DNA of 64,000 bases from an uncultured Methanospirillum sp. (GTDB lineage: Archaea; Halobacteriota; Methanomicrobia; Methanomicrobiales; Methanospirillaceae), in assembly GCF_963668475.1 (NCBI RefSeq), contig NZ_OY764544.1:1488001-1552000 (forward strand), in the 5' to 3' direction. How positions within the stretch are numbered: the stretch's first letter is position 1; the number at the start of each line of letters is the position of its first letter. Both the position numbers and the translations under genes were made by a program. A model generated the notes under the pieces. The model had not been told where the DNA came from and did no database searches. It saw nothing but the letters and a program-made list of their open reading frames with translations. Shown in pieces: positions 9,881 through 18,262 of this stretch.

Positions 9881-10189
9881 TTTTTTTATGTAATTTTAGG
9901 TCAAATATAATTCAGATTGGTGATGCGGTTAAATTTATAATGAAGAATGGAAATAAGGTTGAGTCAGATATTTAAGAATTTTCAACGGATATTAGGCCTG
10001 AATATTTAGATATATAGTTAAAATTTGCAGAAATCCTAAAAGAATATTTATTTTAGGCGTTTTACTTCGATTCAATTAAAACGTTTAACCAAGAGTAATA
10101 AATAATTAATCTGTAGTACATATAAGTATAGTACTCGTAATACGAAATATTTCCGGATTTACCATCAATATTGAATAATAGGAGTTAGA
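9881..10189. promoter_or_regulatory. Probable promoter region of the FecCD/FecE transporter genes
   Basis: A 309-bp AT-rich gap before the permease. It contains TAGTAC at 10114-10119 and 10129-10134, giving a spaced AGTAC...GTACT dyad at 10115-10135 that might be an operator. The motif is short and partly self-palindromic, so this is weak. A T-run at the start of the gap may terminate the MoeA-like transcript. Confidence 0.3.
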
Positions 10190-11302
10190 ATGGATAATTC
10201 AACAAATGATACTCAAGGCAGCATAGAACCAGTGCCGAATGAAACGAACAGGGAGAACATCAGTAAGGAAGAGATATACAAAATCACCAGAAAAAGGAAA
10301 CTTATTCTTCCGATCATGATTATTCTCTATATCCTTCCCATCTTCGTGATGATATGGTCTCTTTTTATTGGCCGCTATGAAGTTGAACCAGGGAACGTCT
10401 TGAAAATTTTATTTTCTCCCATAATCCCCATGGAGCATACCTGGTCGAGTGCAGAGGAGACAATCATCTTTCAGGTACGTCTTCCCCGGATCATCGCCGC
10501 GTTACTTGTAGGTGCATCCCTTTCAATGGCCGGTGCAGCATACCAGGGACTTTTCAAAAACCCACTTGTATCGCCTGACATCTTGGGTGTTTCATCAGGT
10601 GCAGGATTTGGAGCAGCATGTGCAATTTTGCTATCCTTATCGACCTGGTTTATTCAGATATCTGCGTTTTTAGGTGGAATAACTGCGGTCATTACAACCT
10701 ATCTTTTAAGCAGGTTATATAAATCTGGCCAGATTCTGGTACTGGTGTTATCAGGTGTGATAGTCTCATCATTTTTTGGAGCACTCCTCTCAATCACAAA
10801 ATATGTTGCTGATCCGTACGAAAAACTGCCAACCATTGTGTTCTGGCTCATGGGCAGCCTTTCTTCAGCAAGATATATTGATATAATGTCCATTGCCCCG
10901 GCAATGTTCCTGGGAGGTGTTGTTCTTCTACTTATTCGGTGGAGAATAAATCTTCTGGCTCTCGGAACTGATGAAGCAAGAACTCTTGGAATTGATATTA
11001 CACAGATCACCCGAATCATAGTACTGTGTGCGACACTCCTTACCGCAGCAGCAGTATGCATCAGTGGTATCATTGGATGGGTTGGACTTGTAGTACCCCA
11101 TCTTGCCAGAATGATAACCGGTCCAGACTATTCCCGTCTTCTTCCGATGACAATAGTCATGGGAGCTTCATACCTCCTGATAATGGATGATATCTCCCGG
11201 ACCCTGATCAGCACAGAGATTCCACTTGGCATACTTACTGCCCTGCTTGGTGCCCCGTTCTTTGCATTCTTACTCTGGAGGAGGAAAACCGGATGGGTAT
11301 AA
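10190..11302 (+). CDS. FecCD/BtuC-family ABC transporter permease
   Basis: The 370-aa protein has a polar N-terminal extension of about 40 residues, followed by roughly ten hydrophobic segments. Family marks include 'VRLPRIIAALLVGASLSMAGAAYQ', quoted here only in part as 'RLPRIIAALLVGASLS', then 'NPLVSPDILGVSSGAGFGA' and 'GIIGWVGLVVPHLARM'. These fit permeases that import siderophores, cobalamin or (in MolBC systems) molybdate and tungstate. The start of the ATPase gene lies inside its last codons (overlap 11293-11302), so the two are translationally coupled. It is the only such permease in the window, against five binding proteins. The flanking MoeA-like genes favour an oxyanion or metal substrate, which is an inference. 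Confidence 0.93.
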   Translation: MDNSTNDTQGSIEPVPNETNRENISKEEIYKITRKRKLILPIMIILYILPIFVMIWSLFIGRYEVEPGNVLKILFSPIIPMEHTWSSAEETIIFQVRLPRIIAALLVGASLSMAGAAYQGLFKNPLVSPDILGVSSGAGFGAACAILLSLSTWFIQISAFLGGITAVITTYLLSRLYKSGQILVLVLSGVIVSSFFGALLSITKYVADPYEKLPTIVFWLMGSLSSARYIDIMSIAPAMFLGGVVLLLIRWRINLLALGTDEARTLGIDITQITRIIVLCATLLTAAAVCISGIIGWVGLVVPHLARMITGPDYSRLLPMTIVMGASYLLIMDDISRTLISTEIPLGILTALLGAPFFAFLLWRRKTGWV

Positions 11303-12171
11303 CATTAAGTGCTCATAATCTGAAATTCAGCTGGAACAGTCAAAGAAACGTCTTTTCTGATGTTTCTTTCAACTTAAAGCCTGGCGAATTATTCTGCATA
11401 CTGGGACCGAATGGCACTGGAAAATCGACTCTTCTCAGGTGCCTAATCAATCTCCTTGATATTAATCAGGGATCTGTGGAGATTGACCGGGTTGACATAA
11501 GAGAGATGGAACGTCAGGATCTGGCCAGAAAACTGGCGTTCGTTCCACAACGATGGGATGTCTCATTTCCATACACAGTCATTGATTATGTCGTCATGGG
11601 ACGTGCACCATTCATCTCTGCTTTTTCCTCACCTTCTGATGATGATGTGAGGATGGCAATTGATGCGATACAGGAGGTCGGCATCTTTCATCTTCTGGAA
11701 AAATCTGTAAGTGAGATCAGTGGAGGAGAACATCAGCTCGCTCTCATCGCTCGTGCACTCGCCCAGCAGCCTGAGATTCTGCTCCTTGATGAACCGACAT
11801 CACATCTGGACTTTGGCAATCAGATGCAGGTTCTCTCACTTATCGAACGTCTTCGTGACAGGGGGATCAGTATCATAATGACATCTCACTTCCCTGACCA
11901 TGCGTTCATTGTTTCTGATCAGGTAGGAATCATGAGAGAAGGATCTTTCTCTATGATCGGTACTGCCGAAGAGGTGATAACAAGTGAAGCTCTTGGAACA
12001 ACCTACCATGTGGATGTGAGGGTAGAGTTTATTGAGGTTGCAGGAAGAAAAGTTTGTATCCCAGTACGGTACAAGGCAGGCTGTAACTGCTCTACTGAAT
12101 CATTACTTGACCAGTATTACAGGGAATGTCAGGAACATGCCGGTCTCTGTAAAAACTGTGGATTCTGCTAA
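11293..12171 (+). CDS. FecE/BtuD-family ABC ATPase with six-cysteine tail
   Basis: The 292-aa protein has Walker A 'GPNGTGKS' (38-45), signature 'ISGGEHQLALIARAL', Walker B 'EILLLDEPTSHLD' and the switch His in 'MTSHFPDH'. It powers the permease encoded just upstream. Unlike ordinary FecE/BtuD proteins it carries a C-terminal extension of some 30 residues rich in cysteine: Cys264, 266, 279, 286, 289 and 292, ending 'LCKNCGFC'. Such spacing could bind an Fe-S cluster, Zn, or the imported metal on the cytoplasmic face. That is an inference from the cysteines alone. Confidence 0.93.
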   Translation: MGITLSAHNLKFSWNSQRNVFSDVSFNLKPGELFCILGPNGTGKSTLLRCLINLLDINQGSVEIDRVDIREMERQDLARKLAFVPQRWDVSFPYTVIDYVVMGRAPFISAFSSPSDDDVRMAIDAIQEVGIFHLLEKSVSEISGGEHQLALIARALAQQPEILLLDEPTSHLDFGNQMQVLSLIERLRDRGISIIMTSHFPDHAFIVSDQVGIMREGSFSMIGTAEEVITSEALGTTYHVDVRVEFIEVAGRKVCIPVRYKAGCNCSTESLLDQYYRECQEHAGLCKNCGFC

Positions 12172-12359
12172 TAAGAATAACCGGCTTAATACCATATTTT
12201 CCTCACCTCCTTGTTTTGCCTCACCATATCAACTGTCAGGTGTAATGAGGCAAATAATGAACAGTACACTTGATTATAATTATTTTTTTAAATCGTAAAC
12301 CTAAATTATCTATTCAGGCCGTCATCAATTGAGGCACAACCACGTCCCATAAAAAACTG

Positions 12360-13553
12360 GTGATAATTATTCCACGCATATTTGTTCATTCAGAACTTAT
12401 CCCGCTTTCAAAGGCTACACAGATAGTATTTGAATCATTCTCCCATCAGGATCGTCAGACATCACTTTCTGTAATGGATGCGTGTGGCAGAATTCTGGCA
12501 TCTCCCGTATTCTCAAACCGGACACATCCTCCACAGATCCTAGCCGGACCGGACGGGATTGCGGTTAAAAGTGAAGACACCTCAGAAGCAGGAGAAGACA
12601 GACCAGTGGAACTCAATGTGCCACGGGTCAACACCGGGATGCCAGTACCTGATGGATTTAACGCTGTATTACCCATAGAAGAAGTTATGCATATTACAGG
12701 TGACAGATATAAAATCCATACACCGGTGACCCCATACCAGAATACCATCCAGGCGGGATCAGACATAGGAAAAGGAGATATGGTGATGGATAGCGGGCAT
12801 CTTGTAAATCCTTTTGATATCGGCGCCCTCCTTACATATGGGATCAGGAGCGTTACAGTAAAAGACTGGAAAATCGGACTTATCGCTACCGGCGATGAGA
12901 TAGTGCCCCCTAATAAAAGCCCGCTTCCCGGACAGATTGTTGACACCAATTCATCCATGGTTTCAATGTACTTGAGACAACACGGAGTGACTCCGGTAAT
13001 TGCACCTATCACCCCAGACGATCCAGTGTGTCTGGCCCAGGAACTTGATCAACTCGCAAATGATTGTGACATGGTGCTAATCTTCGGTGGTTCATCAGCC
13101 GGATCCAAGGATTTCACAGCCGATGCAATGAAAGAGACGGGAACACTACTCTTTCACGGAGTTGCGATGGCACCGGGAAAACCCGTTTCACTGGCCCGGA
13201 TTCATGGAACGCCAGTATTTGGAATGCCGGGTCCCTCTATTGGATCCCTGGTTGTTCTGTATGAACTGGTGTACCCGTTACTCAGACAATGGGGAGTTCC
13301 AATTCCACCAGACACCTGTATCAATGGTGTTCTTACCGCCCCAGTCTCATCATTTGACGGGTTTGACATGTTTCTTATGATGTCAGTTCAGGCTGATGAA
13401 GAAAAGGTATTCATATCACCCGTTGGGCGAAGATTCGGGCAGATGATGGGTGTAAGGGCCAATGCCATCTTACATAAAAAGGCCGGAACGGTTGATATTC
13501 AGGCTGGAGAAGAGGTTGAGGTGAAAGTGATCAGATCACTGTTGAACACCTGA
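12360..13553 (+). CDS. Divergent MoeA-like protein
   Basis: The 397-aa paralogue has the same length as the protein at 8687 and aligns with it end to end. Shared unusual loops are 'GPDGIAVKSE', 'GDEIVPPNKSPLPGQI', 'GGSSAGSKDF' and 'GMPGPSIGSL'. The acidic residues of the MoeA active site are kept, but the MDGYA and GNP loops are altered. It follows the ATPase gene by 188 bp on the same strand, so the transporter is bracketed by two of these proteins. As at 8687, the first in-frame start is a GTG that overlaps a GGTGAT Shine-Dalgarno-like motif. A role in loading imported Mo or W onto a pterin, or in a related nucleotidyl/metal step, is plausible but not shown. Confidence 0.85.
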   Translation: MIIIPRIFVHSELIPLSKATQIVFESFSHQDRQTSLSVMDACGRILASPVFSNRTHPPQILAGPDGIAVKSEDTSEAGEDRPVELNVPRVNTGMPVPDGFNAVLPIEEVMHITGDRYKIHTPVTPYQNTIQAGSDIGKGDMVMDSGHLVNPFDIGALLTYGIRSVTVKDWKIGLIATGDEIVPPNKSPLPGQIVDTNSSMVSMYLRQHGVTPVIAPITPDDPVCLAQELDQLANDCDMVLIFGGSSAGSKDFTADAMKETGTLLFHGVAMAPGKPVSLARIHGTPVFGMPGPSIGSLVVLYELVYPLLRQWGVPIPPDTCINGVLTAPVSSFDGFDMFLMMSVQADEEKVFISPVGRRFGQMMGVRANAILHKKAGTVDIQAGEEVEVKVIRSLLNT

Positions 13554-13608
13554 TTCTTTTTTCAACATCGACAGATAATTTGATCTGACAAAAAGGGGTT
13601 GATGTGGA

Positions 13609-14670
13609 TCAGGCCGGTGGCATGTGATCCAGAATTCTTCCAGCCTCATCATCAGTGAGGGTGTAGTTGTAGAACTTTGAATAATAATCCTTAATCTCTG
13701 TCTTCATATCGAGATCTGCAAATTTGTCTGGGTGGAACAACTTTGCCAGGTACTCAAGCAGAAGAACTCCTTCACTTGAATAATCCCAGTACATTACTCC
13801 TTCCGGATTGGTGTACACCTTTCCGGCTTTGACTGCAGATACATCCTTCCACTTCGGATCGTTCATGATCAGAGAGGTTGAGTTCACCCTGCCCATAACG
13901 ATGATATCAGGGTTCCATGAGATGACCTGTTCCATCGAGACTTTCGGAACCATCTCAGTGATGTCAGATGAGACCAGTTTGCCACCTGCAAGGTTCACCC
14001 ACCACTGTGTATACGAGTTCTTTCCATGAGTAGTCAGAGCATCTGGCCCACGGACATAATACACAGACGGGCGTTCGCTATCAGGGATCGTTGAAGTCAC
14101 CTTCAGAATCCTCTCAACCTTCTCGTCAAAGTACTGGTTATACGCATCAGCTCGAGCTTTTGCATCTGGACCCAAAACAGACCCAAAGGTGCTGACCTCG
14201 TTCTTGATCATATCCCTGAACTGGTCCACAGACTGTGCCTGCCCTTCGGGAGTGGATGGTTGTGTGACTACCACAGGGATACCTGATTCGGCCATCTTCT
14301 CCAGTGGTTTTGGATAATCCCAGAAGAATACTACATCAATCTTCTGCTTCATCAATTCTTCAACATTAGGATCCTGGAACGAAGCCATCGAAGGGATCTT
14401 ATTCAGGTTTGGAATAATCTTCGCAGCCCAAGGCATCTGCTTGGGGAACGGCGGCATTACAGAAATTTTGTCTGCTGAACCGAGGAGGAAGATTTTTTCA
14501 TATGACGGCCCAACTAGGGCTGCTACATGTTGAACATCTGACGGAATATCAACCGATCTTCCGGCGAGATCCGTAATTGTATGGTTTGTTGTATCTGCAG
14601 ATAACCCAGGGATGAGCATCCCAAAAAGGAGCATAATCCCAATAATTGTCAATACATTCTTTGAAGTCAT
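13609..14670 (-). CDS. Fec/Btu-type ABC transporter substrate-binding protein
   Basis: The 353-aa exported protein has a hydrophobic signal at residues 6-25 ending near 'PGLSA'. It then has 'TITDLAGRSVDIPSDV', 'KQKIDVVFFWDY', 'VISWNPDIIVMG' and the C-terminal 'FADLDMKTEIKDYYSKFY' tail. It is closest in pattern to the partial protein at the left edge. It is the last gene of a leftward three-gene unit: binding protein (15722), methyltransferase (14679), binding protein. The gap to the methyltransferase stop is only 8 bp, which supports co-transcription. Confidence 0.88.
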   Translation of the reverse strand: MTSKNVLTIIGIMLLFGMLIPGLSADTTNHTITDLAGRSVDIPSDVQHVAALVGPSYEKIFLLGSADKISVMPPFPKQMPWAAKIIPNLNKIPSMASFQDPNVEELMKQKIDVVFFWDYPKPLEKMAESGIPVVVTQPSTPEGQAQSVDQFRDMIKNEVSTFGSVLGPDAKARADAYNQYFDEKVERILKVTSTIPDSERPSVYYVRGPDALTTHGKNSYTQWWVNLAGGKLVSSDITEMVPKVSMEQVISWNPDIIVMGRVNSTSLIMNDPKWKDVSAVKAGKVYTNPEGVMYWDYSSEGVLLLEYLAKLFHPDKFADLDMKTEIKDYYSKFYNYTLTDDEAGRILDHMPPA

Positions 14671-14678
14671 GTTGTTTC

Positions 14679-15722
14679 CTACTGATGAACTCGCATTCCA
14701 AGATGGAGTCTTGAAAACCCAGTGCTTGCCCTCACCCTGGTGCTCGTGATATCTGACAATCCTGCTGATTCCAGATAGGACGTAAATTCTTCATCAGATA
14801 TCATGCGGTGGTGATCCCTGGTCACCATCATATCCAGGGCAGATGTTGTATCGTTCTCCGGAATAATCCAGTCGTCGGCAAATTTGTGATTTGAGACAAA
14901 GAGACCACCGGGATTCATCTTTTTGATAATGTTCCGGAGTAATGTGGGTATGTCCGTACAGTGATACAGGATGTGCGACACAAATACAATGTCATACCCA
15001 GATCCCGGGATATCTGTATGCATATCCCCTGCTACCACGGATATGCGGTCAGTCATACCGTACTGTTCAACCATCTCCTCTGTAAATGGCGTTATTGATG
15101 GCCGATCTAAAATTATTGCAGAGAGGAAAGGATTCTGTTGGCAGAAGGAGATTGAGTACATACCATGCCCCCCGCCAATGTCAAGGAGACGACGGGCTGA
15201 TGAGAACTCCTTTCTCTGACACAGGTTCTTTGTGATATCAGGCAGTTCTCCTCTCATGCTATGCTGACAGACTACCCTGAGAAATTCAGGACTCATCTTT
15301 CTGGCCGGCCCTTTCGAGTCTGCTCCAATTCTGAATAGATCAACACCTTCTTTCCAGATCCCCTCTGATGCCATTCTAATAGAATCCCCCTGATATAGTG
15401 GACTCTCCCGGACAATGTATGGCATAAGAGCAGAAGGCAACCGGAGAACATTCTCGGTTCGTTCTAACAGCCCGGACTCTACGAGTGCATCTATCCATAC
15501 CAGTGCAAGGTCCGGCCGGAACCCGAGCCTTGAAGACAGGAGTTCCGAATCCATCTGACCTTCCTTATACAGGATATCCGTTATACCTGATTCAAGTGCC
15601 CAGAGCAGGATTCGGTATCTTCTGAACCCTGAGATAAGCACGTCAATCTGGTGATACCCATCACCAAAGGTCTGATCCATAAGGGAAGGAGGTTTTATCC
15701 TTCCAGGATGGCATTGACCCAT
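14679..15722 (-). CDS. Methyltransferase with N-terminal dimerisation/winged-helix domain (O-methyltransferase-2-like)
   Basis: The 347-aa protein has an N-terminal helical/winged-helix region ('GITDILYKEGQMDSELLSSR', about 45-65) and then a SAM-binding core with 'RRLLDIGGGHGMYSISF' and 'AIILDRPS'. It continues with 'GYDIVFVSHILYHC' and 'MNPGGLFVSNHK'. This layout is that of small-molecule O-methyltransferases and related archaeal enzymes. Its ATG shares one base with the stop codon of the upstream binding-protein gene (TGATG), so it is translationally coupled to a transport component. The substrate may therefore be the imported compound or a chelator; that is inference. It is not closely related to the methyltransferases at 935, 17071 and 22860. 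Confidence 0.82.
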   Translation of the reverse strand: MGQCHPGRIKPPSLMDQTFGDGYHQIDVLISGFRRYRILLWALESGITDILYKEGQMDSELLSSRLGFRPDLALVWIDALVESGLLERTENVLRLPSALMPYIVRESPLYQGDSIRMASEGIWKEGVDLFRIGADSKGPARKMSPEFLRVVCQHSMRGELPDITKNLCQRKEFSSARRLLDIGGGHGMYSISFCQQNPFLSAIILDRPSITPFTEEMVEQYGMTDRISVVAGDMHTDIPGSGYDIVFVSHILYHCTDIPTLLRNIIKKMNPGGLFVSNHKFADDWIIPENDTTSALDMMVTRDHHRMISDEEFTSYLESAGLSDITSTRVRASTGFSRLHLGMRVHQ

Positions 15723-16774
15723 CAGGATGCATCCGGATTAAGAGCAGCTTTGATCTGATCATCGCTGATATCATAATGCAGGAATAGTGAGTGGAAATCC
15801 TTTATGAACTGATTCAGATCCATATCCTTGAACTCGTCAGGATAGAGCATCTTTGCTGTCCAGGGTATCCCGATGATACGGTTCACACCAGGTGGGTGAT
15901 CATACCAGCTGAATGGAGTCTTCGGTGTCAGATAAACCCGTTTGTCCTTGACCGCTTTGATCTGTGACCATGAAGGGTCAGTAAACATCTTTTTGTACAG
16001 GTTGGCATCTTCAACAATGATGACTTCAGGATTCCAGGTCATTACCTGCTCCATCGAGACTTTCACTTCTCCGAACGCATCTGTCAGAGGCTGATCAACG
16101 ACGTTTATTCCGCCTGCCACATCAATCAGTTGTGAATGAGGTGATCCTCTAACCTCGGTTGTAAGCCCGTCAGATCCAGCCGCCTGGTACACTGTGACCT
16201 TCTTACTATCAGGGATTATTTCCACCTTTTTCTGGACTTCTTTCAGAACAGATTCATAAAAGGAGATCATCTTGTCTGCCTGCTCTGATTCTCCGAGTAG
16301 TTCACCCATAAACCTGATCGGCTCAGAGTATCCAAGAGCGTCAACGCTGTTCTCAACTCCGACAACAGGCAGTTCACCGACCTTTTCCTGTCTTGCATCA
16401 ACAGTGGCCTTCATATCACCCTGCTGGTTGTATCCTTCAAGGATGATATCTGGGTGCATTGAGAGAAAAGACTCATAATTTCCTTCCTTCCCTCCAAACC
16501 ATCCTCCGACAGCAGGTAGACTCAGGTATTTTGCTGGCAGATACCCGGTGTTATTAGAATTCCATCCAAGTAACTTGTCTGGTGCAATCATGTAAATGAG
16601 CATCGTGGTTGGCGGAGAAGTACCGAGCACACTCGTGATATGTGCCGGGATTGTTACAGACCTTCCGGCCATGTCAGTAATCGTCTGAGTCTGGTTCGCT
16701 TCAGCCAAGACTGAGACCGGTATGCTCATCACCATCAGCATTATTACAAAAACCGCAATTGTTCGCAAATTCAT
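15722..16774 (-). CDS. Fec/Btu-type ABC transporter substrate-binding protein
   Basis: The 350-aa exported protein has a signal at residues 5-24 ending near 'SVLA'. The mature part begins 'TITDMAGRSVTIP'. It is the closest relative of the protein at 7096: both have 'IAPDKLLGWNSN'-type text, 'WNPEVIIVED', and a 'WYDHPPGVNRIIGIPWTAK' C-terminal block. It is the first gene of a leftward three-gene operon. Its stop overlaps the methyltransferase start by one base. Upstream is a roughly 300-bp divergent promoter region shared with the methyltransferase at 17071. Confidence 0.88.
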   Translation of the reverse strand: MNLRTIAVFVIMLMVMSIPVSVLAEANQTQTITDMAGRSVTIPAHITSVLGTSPPTTMLIYMIAPDKLLGWNSNNTGYLPAKYLSLPAVGGWFGGKEGNYESFLSMHPDIILEGYNQQGDMKATVDARQEKVGELPVVGVENSVDALGYSEPIRFMGELLGESEQADKMISFYESVLKEVQKKVEIIPDSKKVTVYQAAGSDGLTTEVRGSPHSQLIDVAGGINVVDQPLTDAFGEVKVSMEQVMTWNPEVIIVEDANLYKKMFTDPSWSQIKAVKDKRVYLTPKTPFSWYDHPPGVNRIIGIPWTAKMLYPDEFKDMDLNQFIKDFHSLFLHYDISDDQIKAALNPDAS

Positions 16775-17070
16775 AATTTCAATCCATCAATTTTAACGTA
16801 CCACTATTTGCTTTTTTATTTGTTAATATTTTCTTGTGAATAAACCAGAAAAATAATAATTATTTACTCGTATAAATTCCCAATCCCACACATAATTGGT
16901 GATAAGATGGCGCCATAATGAATTATGAGTTAATTCTGATAATAATATATGCATTTGTGTTAAGTATTATTCAATTAAAAGGATAAACAGAATAAAATAG
17001 ACAATCTTTTTTATTCAGATATGAAATCTTACATCTGAATCTGCAATCAATCGCTACCTACTCATTCATC

Positions 17071-17937
17071 ATGAAATCCTCTGAAAATATACAAACCCTG
17101 TTAGAATGTTGGAACTCATCGGTATCAGGAACAGAACCGGTTACTGATGAGAGCCAGGCAGACCGGTGGAACCGGCGTGCATCAACCTTCGGCAACGATC
17201 ATGATCCTGAGAAGCGAGCTAAAAAGACCGTAGACTTTTTTAGCCTTCTGAGTGAAGCAGGATTTTCACCAGAAGGTTCGCGGGTTTTAGACATAGGCTG
17301 TGGACCTGGATCACTTTCACTTCCCCTGGCAGAGGCAGGTGCAGATGTCACTGCCATCGATATATCATCCAGAATGCTCGAACGTCTTGCAGATACAGCA
17401 ACAGAAAGAGGCATTTCTATCAGAACGCTTGTATGTTCATGGTGGTCTGCAGATATCGATCTTCTGAACCTCCGAAACTCATTCGACCTGGTAATCGCTT
17501 CCATGACACCCGGAATAAAAGATGTCGAGACGTTTGACCGGATGGTGGCATGTTCACGGGGATACTGTTACTACAGCAGTTACATGAAGAATGGCCCCAA
17601 TAAAATACCGGCTGACCTCTATCACCGTGTCATGGGGGAGTTGCCACATTCAAGGCCTTTTTCTTCAGGTTTTTTCTATCCGTTTATGTATCTCTATGCA
17701 CAGGGTATTCATCCTCTTGTCAGAATGTACCGCAAGACAGTACGATACGAGGAATCCTGGGAAGAAGCAGCCGAGCGGGCTACAGAAGATATGCAGCATG
17801 GAAAAGTTCTCTCTCAGGAATCCAAAAATAAGATTATGGAGTATTATAAAAAATCATCCGTAAATGGGAGATATTCTTCTGAGGATGAGATGTATAATGC
17901 TATGATGGTCTGGTCTGCTCATAGTCCAGAGATCTAA
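17071..17937 (+). CDS. Class I SAM-dependent methyltransferase
   Basis: The 288-aa protein has motif I 'VLDIGCGPGSLSLPLAEAG', the strand-2 acid in 'VTAIDISSRML', and a motif IV region 'FDLVIASMTPG'. It shares the overall plan 'DRWNRRASTF' before the core with the proteins at 935 and 22860 ('QRWND', 'DRWSEKERCERFN'), so it is probably a more distant member of the same subfamily. The substrate is unknown. It stands alone, divergent from the binding-protein/methyltransferase operon that begins at 16774, and may share regulation with it through the region 16775-17070. Confidence 0.82.
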   Translation: MKSSENIQTLLECWNSSVSGTEPVTDESQADRWNRRASTFGNDHDPEKRAKKTVDFFSLLSEAGFSPEGSRVLDIGCGPGSLSLPLAEAGADVTAIDISSRMLERLADTATERGISIRTLVCSWWSADIDLLNLRNSFDLVIASMTPGIKDVETFDRMVACSRGYCYYSSYMKNGPNKIPADLYHRVMGELPHSRPFSSGFFYPFMYLYAQGIHPLVRMYRKTVRYEESWEEAAERATEDMQHGKVLSQESKNKIMEYYKKSSVNGRYSSEDEMYNAMMVWSAHSPEI

Positions 17938-18262
17938 CTCGTATGTGCTGAAAAAATCTACCTATTCTATGAGGTATAACAGAAGAGTTTGTGTCTGTGA
18001 ACTCTTTTCACTCTCGTTACTATCGACATTATGCGTCCTTCACCGTTATTTGCTGATCATGTCAGAGATCAACACGGCATTCATGCAATACGTATATATG
18101 TTGGTGCAGAATATCACCTAGATGAGTTACCTGTTTCATGAGAGTCACTGTGGTGGGGATGTACCTTCTGGTAGCAGAACTCTATTGGTACGAATCTGCG
18201 GACGGGTAATTTTCATATGATTGATACTCTGCTGCTTCATCGGCAGGGTGAGAGAGGATACC
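17938..18262. other. Intergenic region before the PAS chemoreceptor-like gene
   Basis: About 325 bp. It contains one 36-codon ORF (18031-18141) with no recognisable family and no good ribosome site, which I do not call as a gene. The end of the region holds the purine-rich 'GTGAGAGAGG' just before 18263, which serves as the ribosome site of the next gene. Confidence 0.5.

Noticed and set aside
10114..10135. TAGTAC repeat upstream of the permease as an operator
   Set aside because: The motif is short, A/T-rich and contains the self-complementary GTAC, so it can arise easily; kept only as a weak note.
18031..18141. 36-codon ORF before the chemoreceptor-like gene
   Set aside because: Too short and without motif or clear ribosome site.
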